64,000 bases of DNA from an uncultured Phocaeicola sp. (GCA_944320135.1 CALUGI010000009.1:1-64000), one strand, 5' to 3'. Positions 46,546-55,497 are shown, counted from the stretch's first letter. Notes: generated by a model from the sequence alone, not told the origin. Translations and numbers: made by a program.

Positions 46546-47169
46546 TTATACTTTCTCATCGCTGTCATCTGTCAGAGTTTCGTTGTCTATCCGTTTAATC
46601 ACCCGACAAGGATTGCCCACCGCCACGCAGTTGGCGGGAATGGAACGGGTTACCACGCTGCCGGCTCCGATAACGCTGTTCTCGCCAATCGTCACTCCGG
46701 GCAACAGAATGGCGCCTCCGCCAATCCACACGCCGTCCTCTATCCTGACGGGCAAGGCGTAGGTGCGGCATATTTCTTCGCCTTCCGCCCAGTCCTGCAC
46801 CATGCGTTCGTTTACTTTAGTGGAATGGGTGGCTGTATATATCTGCACATTAGGAGCAATCAACACATTGCTGCCGATATCGATGCGGTTGTTGTCCACG
46901 AAAGTGCAGTTCATGTTGACAATCACCTTGTCGCCTATGAAAATATGCTTTCCGTATTCGCAATGGAAATCCACGTCCACATGCACTCCCTTTCCCATGC
47001 TGCCGAACATCTCGCGCAGCAGGGCTTGCTTGCGCTCCGTGTCGGCATAATCTGTGGCATTGAACTGAGCCAACAGCCGCCTTGTGCGCAAAATTGTCTC
47101 CACAATCTTCGGGTCTCTGCTTCCAATGAAAGGTTCGCCCGCCAAACATTTCTCGTATTCCGTTTTCAT
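46546..47169 (-). CDS. maltose/sugar O-acetyltransferase (hexapeptide repeat)
   Basis: A 207-residue trimeric-type O-acetyltransferase using acetyl-CoA on a sugar. The family start KTEYEKCLAGEPF and the mac domain (LLAQFNATDYADTERKQALLREMFGSMG) are followed by hexapeptide repeats (FIGDKVIVNMNCTFVDNN, IDIGSNVLIAPNVQIYTATHS, VRIEDGVWIGGGAILLPGVTIGENSVIGAGSVV). The catalytic histidine is in TATHS. The start is placed at 47169 (MKTEYEKC); the longer frame reaches into the Nudix gene end. The physiological acceptor sugar is unknown. It is 13 bp downstream of the Nudix gene, so they are likely cotranscribed. Confidence 0.93.
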   Translation of the reverse strand: MKTEYEKCLAGEPFIGSRDPKIVETILRTRRLLAQFNATDYADTERKQALLREMFGSMGKGVHVDVDFHCEYGKHIFIGDKVIVNMNCTFVDNNRIDIGSNVLIAPNVQIYTATHSTKVNERMVQDWAEGEEICRTYALPVRIEDGVWIGGGAILLPGVTIGENSVIGAGSVVTRSIPANCVAVGNPCRVIKRIDNETLTDDSDEKV

Positions 47170-47182
47170 AATTTCTGTATCT

Positions 47183-47812
47183 CTAATCGAATTCCACCTG
47201 CCAGTCCTTGTCCGAACGGGCGGCAAAGCACATTTCTATTTGTTGATAACTGTTCTTGTCCACCGACAATGGAGGCAGTTCGTCCAACCCGAAATAACCG
47301 CTTCCGACGGTTTCGATATTCGGATGGAAACATCCGCCTTTTACCTCGCAAAGCACGAACACCTTGCAGACGTTGTAAGCGTATGGAGGCTGGTTGTGCA
47401 GATTACGGTCGTGCAGAGCGATGACCCGCACCGCCTCCACGTCAAGTCCGGCTTCTTCCTTCACTTCCTTGACGGTATTCGACTTGACGGTCTCCATCAC
47501 ATCCACCCATCCGCCGGGCAGAGACCAAGTCCCGTCATTTTCTTCTACCAGCAAAATCTTATCATCTTTGAAGATAGCCGCGCGGGTATCGAGTTTGGGT
47601 GTCTGAAACCCCGTCTCATTGCAAAACAAATCTTTCACTTGTGTCAAAGGAATCCTGCCCTGCAAGTTCATTATCTCGGCTGCAATTTCCCGGACACGTT
47701 CAAACCGCTCCTTGTCAAAAAGGTCTTTTGTATAAGTCAGTCCCGCTTGCGCAATGAACTGAAGTTCTTTGGCCCATTCCAGCCATCGGTGTTCCTGCTC
47801 TTGTTTGTCCAT
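47183..47812 (-). CDS. Nudix hydrolase with N-terminal helical domain
   Basis: A 209-residue protein. Residues about 1-70 (LEWAKELQFIAQAGLTYTKDLFDKERFERVREIAAEIM) are the helical domain found on a group of Nudix enzymes acting on nucleoside diphosphate-linked compounds. The Nudix box is G-x5-E-x7-KE-VKEEAGL (about residues 101-123), with lysine replacing the usual arginine. The remaining fold (WSLPGGWVD before, and the C-terminal SYQQIEMCFA) is intact. Substrate unknown. It lies between the Crp/Fnr regulator (57 bp upstream) and the acetyltransferase. Confidence 0.88.
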   Translation of the reverse strand: MDKQEQEHRWLEWAKELQFIAQAGLTYTKDLFDKERFERVREIAAEIMNLQGRIPLTQVKDLFCNETGFQTPKLDTRAAIFKDDKILLVEENDGTWSLPGGWVDVMETVKSNTVKEVKEEAGLDVEAVRVIALHDRNLHNQPPYAYNVCKVFVLCEVKGGCFHPNIETVGSGYFGLDELPPLSVDKNSYQQIEMCFAARSDKDWQVEFD

Positions 47813-47869
47813 CTTTGCATATCATTTGATTAGACAAAAATAGGAAGAAGAAATAACTTCCCGTTTATC

Positions 47870-48445
47870 CTATGTTAAAAAACGCCCGTTGGCTCTTATC
47901 CGGCTCAACGATTGTTGCGTAATGCCCAGAAAGGAAGCTATATATCCCAAGTTCGCCCTTTGGAAAAGTTCGGGGCATTCTCTGGTCAGATGTTCATAGC
48001 GCTCTTGGGCCGACCAGTTCAACCGACGGATATACATGTCCTGCAAACGGAGGAAGTTTTCTTGCTGCAACACCCGCATCCAGTTGGCAAGGTCAATGTA
48101 AGACCGGTACAGTTCATCCAGTTGCTCCACTGAAACTGCATAGGTAACCGTTTCTTCCAAAGTCTCTGCATATTCAAAACCGGCCGTGCGGCGGTATAAG
48201 TCCCATGAGCCGCAAGCGGCATCGCCTTCCTTGGAAAACCATGTCGTGATTTGTTTTCCATTATGCAACACATAAGAGCGTGTGATGCCTTTTTCAATGA
48301 AATAGACCTTCCTGTCTAATTTCCCGGCATGGATAACAATTGTCTTGGAGGGAAATACAAATCTCTCGAAAAGACTCGCCAATGCCTCCAACGCTTCGTC
48401 TGAAACCGGATAATGCGTTCTTATCTTCCTGATGATGTTTTCCAT
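47870..48445 (-). CDS. Crp/Fnr-family transcriptional regulator
   Basis: A 191-residue regulator with a cyclic-nucleotide-binding-type beta-barrel (residues about 20-120, LFERFVFPSKTIVIHAGKLDRKVYFIEKGITRSYV) and a short C-terminal helix-turn-helix (ANLGYIASFLGITQQSLSRIRA). No cysteine cluster of the FNR type is seen and the cAMP-binding arginine/serine pair is not clear, so the ligand is unknown. The start is chosen at 48445 (MENIIRKIRT) because the longer frame adds an unrelated peptide. A minus-strand TATCTTTG -7-like element lies at 48462-48469. Confidence 0.9.
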   Translation of the reverse strand: MENIIRKIRTHYPVSDEALEALASLFERFVFPSKTIVIHAGKLDRKVYFIEKGITRSYVLHNGKQITTWFSKEGDAACGSWDLYRRTAGFEYAETLEETVTYAVSVEQLDELYRSYIDLANWMRVLQQENFLRLQDMYIRRLNWSAQERYEHLTRECPELFQRANLGYIASFLGITQQSLSRIRANGRFLT

Positions 48446-48516
48446 AAACTCGTTCTTTCTGCAAAGATACAAAATGGAAACAGCAAGGGGCATCCGCTCA
48501 AATATAAAGTTGCTGC

Positions 48517-48672
48517 AAAAACGCCGCTTTCATATCAGCGCTTCATGAACGACTTCATGTATCCGCAAAAAATGCCCCCGCGTTTCGCACAAAAGCCGAG
48601 ACGCTTCCAACCGTTCCCGGCGAAGTTTCCTCCAAAGCCGGGCGCATATCCTGCGCAAAGCGTTTTTTCACA
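48517..48672. repeat. degenerate A-tract/GC-core array
   Basis: A-tract-initiated blocks at 48517, 48567, 48591, 48623, 48634 and 48657, with GC-rich cores (CGCCGC, CCCCCGCG, CCGGGCGC). Longer and less regular than other arrays of this family in the window. Confidence 0.45.
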
Positions 48673-48865
48673 AACAAAAACCTAACGAAGGCTAAAAACA
48701 TAAAGTTGCGCACCGCCTCAAAAGGTCTCCGCCTCACAATTATATATGCAATAATTATACAGAATAATAACCCATTCGGCAAGGAAAACAGAGGAAAAAG
48801 TGTTAAAAAGCAGTTTTTTTCGGCTTTTTATTGGAAAATGATACAAAAGTTTAAGATTATATTTC

Positions 48866-48873
48866 TAATTTTG
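48866..48873 (+). promoter_or_regulatory. -7 element upstream of susC-like gene
   Basis: TAATTTTG at 48866-48873 matches TAnnTTTG, 59 bp before the susC start. The TTTG -33 partner is not clear at the expected distance. Confidence 0.5.
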
Positions 48874-48932
48874 CGCCCCGTTAGAGAGAATAAATTTTAT
48901 TAATGTAAAGTTAAACTTTAAAGAGAGGTTTT

Positions 48933-51900
48933 ATGAAAAAAAAATTGATGCTGTTGATGACCTGCCTGACGATAGGTTTCGGTCTGGCAAACGCTCAAGT
49001 CAAAAAGGTGACGGGACACGTCACTTCAGACGAGGACGGCTTGCCCGTAGTGGGAGCATCAGTGTTGGTGAAGGGCACGAACGTGGGCACCGTCACCGAC
49101 ATTGACGGCAATTTTACGTTGAGCAACGTGCCAAGCTCGGCAGAAACTTTGGTAATTTCGTTCATCGGTCTGGAATCGCAAGAGGTTGACGCAAAGCCGG
49201 TGGTAAACGTAGTTCTGAAGTCGGACTCAGAGATATTGGACGAGGTGGTGGTTACGGCTATGGGCATCTCAAGAGAAAAGAAAGCGCTCGCATACGCCGT
49301 TCAAGACGTGAAGGGCGAAGAACTGACGCAAGCCGCAAGCACCAGCCTGTCGTCTGCATTGCAGGGCAAGGTGTCCGGAGTAGACATCACTCCGTCGTCG
49401 GGTATGCCCGGCGCTTCCTCGCAGATTGTCATCCGAGGCGTCCGCTCGTTCACCGGCGACAACACTCCGCTTTATGTGGTGGACGGTATGCCCATATCTT
49501 CTTCTGCCGACATCGACACCGATGTCCGCAACACGGGTAGCGTGGCGGGAGCCGACTTTGCGAACCGCGCCGTCGATATCGACCCGAACGACATCGAAAG
49601 CATCAACATCCTGAAAGGCCAGGCTGCTTCGGCTCTTTACGGTATGCGCGCGTCGAACGGTGTCATCGTCATCACTACGAAGAGCGGGAAAAATGCAGCG
49701 AAGGGCAAGCCCAGCGTCACCTTCAGCACGAACCTGTCGTTCGAGAAAGTGTCTACGCTGCCCGAATTCCAGAAGGAATACGCGCAAGGCACCGACGGAA
49801 CCTACTCGCCTTACGCATCCACCGCATGGGGCCCCAAGATTTCCGAACTGGCGAACGACCCCACTTACGGAGGAAACACTGACAACAAATACACGCAGCA
49901 ATACGGTATGCACGAGGGGATGTACTACGTGCCTCAGCGCGCTGCCGCCGGATTAGACCCGTGGGCCGTTCCGCAGGCTTACGACAATGCCAAAAACTTC
50001 TTCGAAACCGGTGTGTCGTGGAGCAACAACGTGAACGTGGCGCAGGCTTTCGACAAAGGATATTATTCGTTCTCGTTAGGAAACAGCATGTCGAACGGCA
50101 TCATCCCCAACACCGGAATGGACAGATACAACGTGAAGCTGAACGCAACCGCAAACCTGACCGACAACTGGACGACCGGGTTCAGCGGAAACTTCATCAC
50201 GTCCAAAATCAAGAAGCAGAGCTCCGGTAACGAAGGCGTTGTGGCAACCGTTTACGGCGCTCCGTCGAGCTACGACTTCAACGGCATCCCTTCGCACATC
50301 GAAGGCGACCCCTATACGCAGAACAACTACCGTTCTTCCACTTTCAACAACGCGTATTGGGCAACCGAGAACAACTCGTTCGTCGAGCGTTCGCAACGTT
50401 TCTTCGGAAACGCCTACGTGCAATACAAGAACGACTTCGGCACAGACAACCGTCACGTGCTGACCGGGAAGTATCAGTTGGGAGCGGATGCGTACAGCAC
50501 CATCTACTCTGACAACTACGGATACGGAGACCAGTCATACTCCACGGGATATTCCCGCCAGGACAACTACCAAATCACGGAAATGAACTCGCTGTTCACC
50601 CTGACTTACGACTGGAAAATCAACGAAGACTTCGACTTCAACCTGATGTACGGTAACGAATGGGTGGACAAAAGCACGCGCACTACCACTGCGCAAGGCT
50701 ACAACTTCAACTTCGCCGGATGGAACCATATCGGAAACGCAACCACCTTCCAGGCCGGACAGACCACGGTTAAGAAACGCACGGTCGGAAACTTCGCCAA
50801 CCTGTCGCTGTCGTGGAAAAGTATGCTGTACCTGAACGCCACGCTCCGCAACGACATCGTTTCTTCCATGCCGAGAGGGAACCGTTCGTTCACCTATCCT
50901 TCCGTATCGTTGGGATGGATTTTCACCGAACTTCCCTTCCTGAAGCACAACAGCGTGTTGACCTTCGGTAAGATTCGAGGCTCATACGCCGAAGTCGGAA
51001 TGGCCGGAGAATATTTTGAGAACTACTATGCCGTTCCTGAGTACGGAGGCGGATTCTCTGCCGGCACTCCTATCCAATATCCTTTCGGCTCTGTAACGTC
51101 ATACGTACCTAATTATAGAATATACGACCCGAACCTGAAACCGCAGAACACGAAGTCTTACGAAATCGGCTTCGACCTGGCTTTGTGGCATGGCCTGCTC
51201 TCGCTGAACTACACCTACTCGCGCCAGAACGTGAAAGACCAAATCTTTGCCGTGCCTCTGTCCACTTCAACCGGATACAGCGAGATGGTGACAAACGGCG
51301 GGGCCATCCATACCAATGCCCACGAGATTACATTGACGGTCAACCCCATCGACAGGAAGAACGTGTACTGGGATTTCGGATTCAACTTCTCCAAGATTGA
51401 CAACTACGTGGACGAACTTGCAGAAGGCGTGGAGAGCATCATGCTGGGCGGATTCGTCACTCCGCAAGTGCGCGCCAGCATAGGCGACAAGTTCCCGGTC
51501 ATCTACGGAACGGGATACCTGCGCAACGAGAACGGCGACATCGTAGTCGATGAGAACGGCCTTCCGCAAGCGGGCGCTCCGCAAGTGATCGGAAAGATTT
51601 CTCCGGACTTCCGTTTGGGATTCAACACGACTTTGGAATTGTTCAAGTTCCGTCTGTCTGCCGTGTTCGACTGGAAGCAGGGAGGACAGATGTATTGCGG
51701 AACGATGGGAGTGCTCGACTATTACGGCGTGACCCAGCGTTCGGCCGACCTCCGCAACATGGACGAGTTCTTGTTCGAGCTTCCTGCAGTCAAGCAGAAT
51801 GCGGACGGCACTTACTCGCCGAACGACATCAAAATCAAGGGCGAGAACGCATACGACTACTTGGACACGCTGAACCAAATCGACGAAGCGTCCGTATATG

Positions 51901-52130
51901 ACAACTCGTTCATCAAGCTGCGCGAGATTTCATTGAGCTATCCGGTGCTCGACAAGAAGTTCCTGCACATCACGGCCAATGTATTCGCCCGGAACATCCT
52001 TATCTGGTCTGAGCTGCCGGGACTGGACCCCGAAGCCACTTTGGGAAACAACAACATGGCAGGAGCGTTCGAACGCTTCTCTTTGCCGGGAAGTTCAAGC
52101 TACGGTTTCGGACTCACATTCAAATTCTAA
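48933..52130 (+). CDS. SusC/RagA-type TonB-dependent outer-membrane transporter
   Basis: A 1065-residue outer-membrane protein. Signal peptide KLMLLMTCLTIGFGLANA; a carboxypeptidase-D-like domain (residues about 23-100, VTGHVTSDEDGLPVVGASVLVKGTNVG); a TonB-box-like EVVVTAMG; the plug domain (about 115-225, GVDITPSSGMPGASSQIVIRG and DGMPI); and a 22-strand barrel to the terminal aromatic FGLTFKF. It works with the SusD-like lipoprotein starting 6 bp downstream. No glycoside hydrolase or sensor is adjacent, so the substrate is not indicated. Confidence 0.96.
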   Translation: MKKKLMLLMTCLTIGFGLANAQVKKVTGHVTSDEDGLPVVGASVLVKGTNVGTVTDIDGNFTLSNVPSSAETLVISFIGLESQEVDAKPVVNVVLKSDSEILDEVVVTAMGISREKKALAYAVQDVKGEELTQAASTSLSSALQGKVSGVDITPSSGMPGASSQIVIRGVRSFTGDNTPLYVVDGMPISSSADIDTDVRNTGSVAGADFANRAVDIDPNDIESINILKGQAASALYGMRASNGVIVITTKSGKNAAKGKPSVTFSTNLSFEKVSTLPEFQKEYAQGTDGTYSPYASTAWGPKISELANDPTYGGNTDNKYTQQYGMHEGMYYVPQRAAAGLDPWAVPQAYDNAKNFFETGVSWSNNVNVAQAFDKGYYSFSLGNSMSNGIIPNTGMDRYNVKLNATANLTDNWTTGFSGNFITSKIKKQSSGNEGVVATVYGAPSSYDFNGIPSHIEGDPYTQNNYRSSTFNNAYWATENNSFVERSQRFFGNAYVQYKNDFGTDNRHVLTGKYQLGADAYSTIYSDNYGYGDQSYSTGYSRQDNYQITEMNSLFTLTYDWKINEDFDFNLMYGNEWVDKSTRTTTAQGYNFNFAGWNHIGNATTFQAGQTTVKKRTVGNFANLSLSWKSMLYLNATLRNDIVSSMPRGNRSFTYPSVSLGWIFTELPFLKHNSVLTFGKIRGSYAEVGMAGEYFENYYAVPEYGGGFSAGTPIQYPFGSVTSYVPNYRIYDPNLKPQNTKSYEIGFDLALWHGLLSLNYTYSRQNVKDQIFAVPLSTSTGYSEMVTNGGAIHTNAHEITLTVNPIDRKNVYWDFGFNFSKIDNYVDELAEGVESIMLGGFVTPQVRASIGDKFPVIYGTGYLRNENGDIVVDENGLPQAGAPQVIGKISPDFRLGFNTTLELFKFRLSAVFDWKQGGQMYCGTMGVLDYYGVTQRSADLRNMDEFLFELPAVKQNADGTYSPNDIKIKGENAYDYLDTLNQIDEASVYDNSFIKLREISLSYPVLDKKFLHITANVFARNILIWSELPGLDPEATLGNNNMAGAFERFSLPGSSSYGFGLTFKF

Positions 52131-52136
52131 ACAAAC

Positions 52137-53777
52137 ATGGACATGAAAACTGCATATTACATAAGAACTTGCTTGTCCGTTGCCCTGACTGCAGGAGTCT
52201 TGTTCTCCTGTTCCGAGGATAAAATGGACAGAATCAACCAAGACATCGACAATCCGCACGAGGTAGACGCGAAGTTCATCCTGACGGATGCCATCACCTC
52301 CACGGCTTTCTACAACATAGGGAACGACTTCAACCACTACTTCGCTTCTTATGTGGAGCACGAGGTGGGCGTATTCAACCAACTTTACAACGCAGAGATG
52401 CGCCAGTCGGAAGTATATGCTTCGTCCACGTTCAACAACGCCTGGATGAACGCCTATTCTACGCTGAAGAACGCCCGCATCATTATCGACAAATGCTCGG
52501 ATACAGGCACGCAGCCCGGAAACTACACAACAAAGGGCATGGGGGAAGTGCTGGCCGCGCTGAACGCAGGACTGATTACGGACGCTTTCGGCGACACTCC
52601 GTTCTCGCAAGCCGCGCTGCCGCAGCTCGTTGACGGCAAGCCGCAGTACATGGCTCCCGTCATCGACACACAGGAGTCCATCTACAAGGCCATCATCGGA
52701 TACCTTGACGCAGCCATCGAGGACTTGCCCAAGGGGGACAACCACCTCAGCGGGAAGCCGGGCGCGCAAGACCTTCTGTTCAACGGGGACACCGTAAAAT
52801 GGAGGAAGCTGGCTTACGGCCTGAAGGCGCGCTACACGATGCACACGCTCAACCGGGCGGAAGACAAGACTGCGGCGTTGAACAACGTCCTGTCATACAT
52901 CGAAAAGTCGTTCACAAGCGCAGACGAGCAGGCGGCATTCGCAGAGTATGACGGAAACACTAACATCAATCCGCTGTTCGACTTCTTCTCCAGCCGCGAA
53001 TACACCGCTGCAAGCACGAGCCTGGCCAAGAAGCTGCAAGAGCGCAACGACCCGCGCCTGAACTGCGCGTTTGTAGAAGCGATAAGCTCAGACCGCTATC
53101 AGGCCAACAACTATTTTGCCACCCAGTTAGACGGATCGGAAACGGCGCTGGGACCTGACGGAGACAAAACGTTCATGGAAATGATGGCTCCCAACGGAGG
53201 CGACAATCTGGTGCAAGTTCAGGAACGATACAACACGTCCATCTTCCTGATGGCGGCCACCGCGCCTACCTATCTCATGAGCTATCACGAACTGCTGTTC
53301 CTGAAGGCCGAAGCGTTGGTGCGTCTGAACGACCCCAAAGCGGAAGAAACCCTGAAGGAGGCCGTCATAGCCGGAATGCTGAACGCACAAAAGAACATAG
53401 ATGATGCGTTAAACAATACATCCGTGCCGTTAAACAAAAACGACAAGTCGCCGAAGTTGGACAAAGCTGTGGCTGAAGACTATTTCGACAACCACGTAAA
53501 ATCGCGGTTCACGGCGAACCCGCTGCAGGAAACGATGATACAGAAATACATCGCCCTGTGGGGAGCGAACGGCGAATCGACGGAAACCTATAACGACGTC
53601 CGCCGCCTGAAAGCGGAAGGAAACGACTTCTACTCGTTGGAAAACCCCGGAAAGTTCCCGCTGAGAGCACCCTACGGAAGCGACGAAGTCACCGCAAACC
53701 CCAACGTGCAGGAGGCGTATGGAAACGGACAATACGTGTTCACCGAAAACGTCTGGTGGGCCGGAGGAACAAGATAA
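52137..53777 (+). CDS. SusD/RagB-family surface lipoprotein (SusD-like)
   Basis: A 546-residue lipoprotein with the signal ALTAGVLFSCSED (lipobox cysteine near residue 23), followed by the helical tetratricopeptide-like SusD fold: MNAYSTLKNARIIIDKCSDTG and the family region FLKAEALVRLNDPKAEETLKEAV (about residues 383-405). The substrate-binding aromatic residues are not predictable by eye. It forms the lid of the SusC transporter. It begins 6 bp after the SusC stop, in the same operon, and the transcript ends at the palindromic terminator 53819-53854. Confidence 0.93.
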   Translation: MDMKTAYYIRTCLSVALTAGVLFSCSEDKMDRINQDIDNPHEVDAKFILTDAITSTAFYNIGNDFNHYFASYVEHEVGVFNQLYNAEMRQSEVYASSTFNNAWMNAYSTLKNARIIIDKCSDTGTQPGNYTTKGMGEVLAALNAGLITDAFGDTPFSQAALPQLVDGKPQYMAPVIDTQESIYKAIIGYLDAAIEDLPKGDNHLSGKPGAQDLLFNGDTVKWRKLAYGLKARYTMHTLNRAEDKTAALNNVLSYIEKSFTSADEQAAFAEYDGNTNINPLFDFFSSREYTAASTSLAKKLQERNDPRLNCAFVEAISSDRYQANNYFATQLDGSETALGPDGDKTFMEMMAPNGGDNLVQVQERYNTSIFLMAATAPTYLMSYHELLFLKAEALVRLNDPKAEETLKEAVIAGMLNAQKNIDDALNNTSVPLNKNDKSPKLDKAVAEDYFDNHVKSRFTANPLQETMIQKYIALWGANGESTETYNDVRRLKAEGNDFYSLENPGKFPLRAPYGSDEVTANPNVQEAYGNGQYVFTENVWWAGGTR

Positions 53778-53789
53778 CCTCAACCGCCG

Positions 53790-53854
53790 GAAAAGACGGC
53801 GAAATTTCTACAAAAGATGCCCGGACGTGTCGGCCGACACGTCCGGGCTTTTTT
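53790..53854 (+). terminator. palindromic terminator after SusD-like gene
   Basis: A 30-bp perfect palindrome (53819-53848) followed by T6 (53849-53854). The palindrome is preceded by two A-tract/GC-core units at about 53791-53812 and 53813-53834, so the terminator merges with the repeat family. It is usable for both converging genes, stronger on the plus strand. Confidence 0.8.
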
Positions 53855-53909
53855 AAAGGCCGCCGCAAAAGAAGCAGGCGGCGATGCCTTGCCATATCAC
53901 CACGCCGGG

Positions 53910-54755
53910 TTAGAAATAGAACGTCATGTTCAGCGCACCGCCCAGGCTTTCCGTTCCGAGATGGAAGCCTCTGTCACCGGGACTGGTGAGGTCAGTCCGT
54001 TCTTCCACCCTGCCGAGAGCCGTGCTGTAGCCTTCGCTCTTGCGATACTCCTGGCTCCCGAACTGACAGTAGGCCACGACGTTTACCTCCGCGCCCAACG
54101 AAATCTTCGGGGCAACGAACCATTCCACGCCCACGCTTCCGGTCAGACCGGCATAGAAGGTGCCGTCGCTTGCCACCTCAAGCGGGCGGTAACCGTTTGT
54201 GTAACCGCTTCCTCCCCAATTATAAATCGTCGGCTGCTGGTTGGCATCCGTCATCGCGTTGCCGTATTCATACTTGTATTTGGTCTTCTCGAAAGCGAAA
54301 AGCACTCCCGCTCCGAACACGCCCTGCACCCGGTTCGAGCCTTTGCGGAACTCCATGCCAAGGTTCAGGCTCATGCCGTTGCGGTTGATACGCTGCGCGT
54401 CCACCACCTTGTCATCTCCCAACGGATTGTCGAGCAAAGCCCTGTCGTCCTGCACGTATTCTCTCTGCTTGTCCGTCCCGAACATGAAGCCCACATTGGC
54501 ACGCAATGCGGTTTTGTCCGTCAGCATGTATTTGGCAAGAATGGACACGTCCTCGGTAAACGGAGCGACGCTTCCGCCAAACTTGTTCACCGCAGTCAGG
54601 TCGTTTCCTCCCACAGCCTTCAGCAAAGGCAACACGTTCACACCCACAGCCCAGTCGCCCGCTTCGGGGAGGCGCTGCTTCCCGGCCTTTTCCTGCGCGT
54701 TCATCCCCAAAAAAGGAAGCAGACCGGCCATGACGATTGAAAATATCTTCTTCAT
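53910..54755 (-). CDS. outer-membrane beta-barrel protein (porin-like)
   Basis: A 281-residue exported protein: signal peptide MKKIFSIVMAGLLPFLGMNAQ, then a series of amphipathic strands (GDWAVGVNVLPLL, ILAKYMLTDKTALRANVGFMFG, LNLGMEFRKGSNRVQGVFGAGVLFAF, GVEWFVAPKISLGAEVNVVAYCQFG) and a C-terminal F (LNMTFYF), the BAM-recognition type. About eight to ten strands, so a small barrel. No family beyond outer-membrane beta-barrel is recognised. It lies 15 bp after the small lipoprotein gene with which it is likely cotranscribed. Confidence 0.85.
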   Translation of the reverse strand: MKKIFSIVMAGLLPFLGMNAQEKAGKQRLPEAGDWAVGVNVLPLLKAVGGNDLTAVNKFGGSVAPFTEDVSILAKYMLTDKTALRANVGFMFGTDKQREYVQDDRALLDNPLGDDKVVDAQRINRNGMSLNLGMEFRKGSNRVQGVFGAGVLFAFEKTKYKYEYGNAMTDANQQPTIYNWGGSGYTNGYRPLEVASDGTFYAGLTGSVGVEWFVAPKISLGAEVNVVAYCQFGSQEYRKSEGYSTALGRVEERTDLTSPGDRGFHLGTESLGGALNMTFYF

Positions 54756-54770
54756 ATCTTTTTGCCCCGA

Positions 54771-55247
54771 TTAATAATCCAAAAGAGTATGGCTGCTATA
54801 CATTATTGTGCCGAAAGAAACGATGTCATTGGACGAGACGCTGTTTCTATTCGCCGTTGCGCCGCTATAAATGCACTCGTCCGAATCCGTATAACTGCTA
54901 TAATACACTCCTTCAAACTGTGCGCCCTCAACGGTGACGTCCACGCCGGTTTCATTGGTCGGCAACTCATATTCAAAATAACCTTCCGCATCAGTCGTAG
55001 TGGTCCGAACCGTTACGCCCGAAGCGTTATTGTCGATTGAGTTATTGTCAACCTTTACATATACAACGGTGTTCGCCGCAATGCGGTCTGCGGCTCGTCC
55101 GTCATCATAAACTAAACGGCCCATGATTTTAGCCCTTCCGGGAAGCGAATCCACCGAAAGCGAAGTCTGGTCTTCCTTGCAGGAAGAAAAAACGCACGCA
55201 GCAATTGCCATTGCCGTAAAAGCTCTTAACACGCTTAATTTTCTCAT
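54771..55247 (-). CDS. small exported lipoprotein with beta-sandwich domain
   Basis: A 158-residue protein with the signal MRKLSVLRAFTAMAIAACVFSSC (lipidation cysteine in SSCKED, near residue 23). The rest resembles a carboxypeptidase-regulatory-type beta sandwich: ITAKIMGRLVYDDGRAAD-like start, YVKVDNN, and TTTTDAEGYFEYELPTNETGVDVTVEG, which is the classic TDxxGxF...LP pattern. A function is not known. It may anchor or pair with the neighbouring barrel protein. A promoter lies at 55280-55310. Confidence 0.82.
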   Translation of the reverse strand: MRKLSVLRAFTAMAIAACVFSSCKEDQTSLSVDSLPGRAKIMGRLVYDDGRAADRIAANTVVYVKVDNNSIDNNASGVTVRTTTTDAEGYFEYELPTNETGVDVTVEGAQFEGVYYSSYTDSDECIYSGATANRNSVSSNDIVSFGTIMYSSHTLLDY

Positions 55248-55279
55248 GATTTTTTTAATTAATGATTAATATCCAATAG

Positions 55280-55310
55280 CAAACTTAGCAACAAATTTAA
55301 TAAAAACAAA
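55280..55310 (-). promoter_or_regulatory. promoter of lipoprotein/beta-barrel gene pair
   Basis: Minus strand TTTG (55307-55310), a 19-bp spacer and TAAGTTTG (55280-55287), matching the Bacteroides consensus, 32 bp before the start. Confidence 0.75.
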
Positions 55311-55366
55311 GAAAGTAAACTAAAATTGCTTGACTCATGACAATTTTTGCTAAAACGGCAAACAGG

Positions 55367-55472
55367 AACACCGCCGGAAAGTTCTCCAGACAACGCCGCT
55401 GTCCGAAAAAATAACGGCGCGGTTCTTATAAACAACGTCGTTGTCCGTATAAATATCGACGTTGTTTGCTGT
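55367..55472. repeat. tandem 21-bp repeat array upstream of HU-family gene
   Basis: Five units: 55367-55388 (22 bp), then four of exactly 21 bp at 55389-55409, 55410-55430, 55431-55451 and 55452-55472. Rough consensus AAYAACGnCGnTGTCCGTATA, with copies drifting outward. The last unit contains the -33 TTTG (55465-55468) of the HU-gene promoter. 21 bp is two DNA turns, so the units face the same side of the helix. On the minus strand the array reads as a seven-residue repeated peptide (IFIRTTT-type) because its period is a multiple of three. Confidence 0.8.
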
Positions 55473-55497
55473 TTTATCCGAACCTTTTGTATCTTTG
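55465..55497 (+). promoter_or_regulatory. promoter of HU-family gene
   Basis: TTTG (55465-55468), a 21-bp spacer and TATCTTTG (55490-55497), both exact matches to the Bacteroides consensus, 55 bp before the start. Confidence 0.75.

Larger units (their letters stand above)
48446..48932. other. 487-bp intergenic region between Crp/Fnr gene and susC
   Basis: Contains the Crp/Fnr -7 element (48462-48469), a degenerate A-tract/GC-core array at 48517-48672, a T/A-rich stretch with an interrupted AAAAAGC...GCTTTTT hairpin near 48804-48829, and the susC promoter element TAATTTTG at 48866-48873. No gene seen. Confidence 0.6.

Noticed and set aside
55367-55472. Possible CRISPR array
   Set aside because: Units are tandem without spacers of independent sequence, the copies differ from each other, and no cas gene is present.
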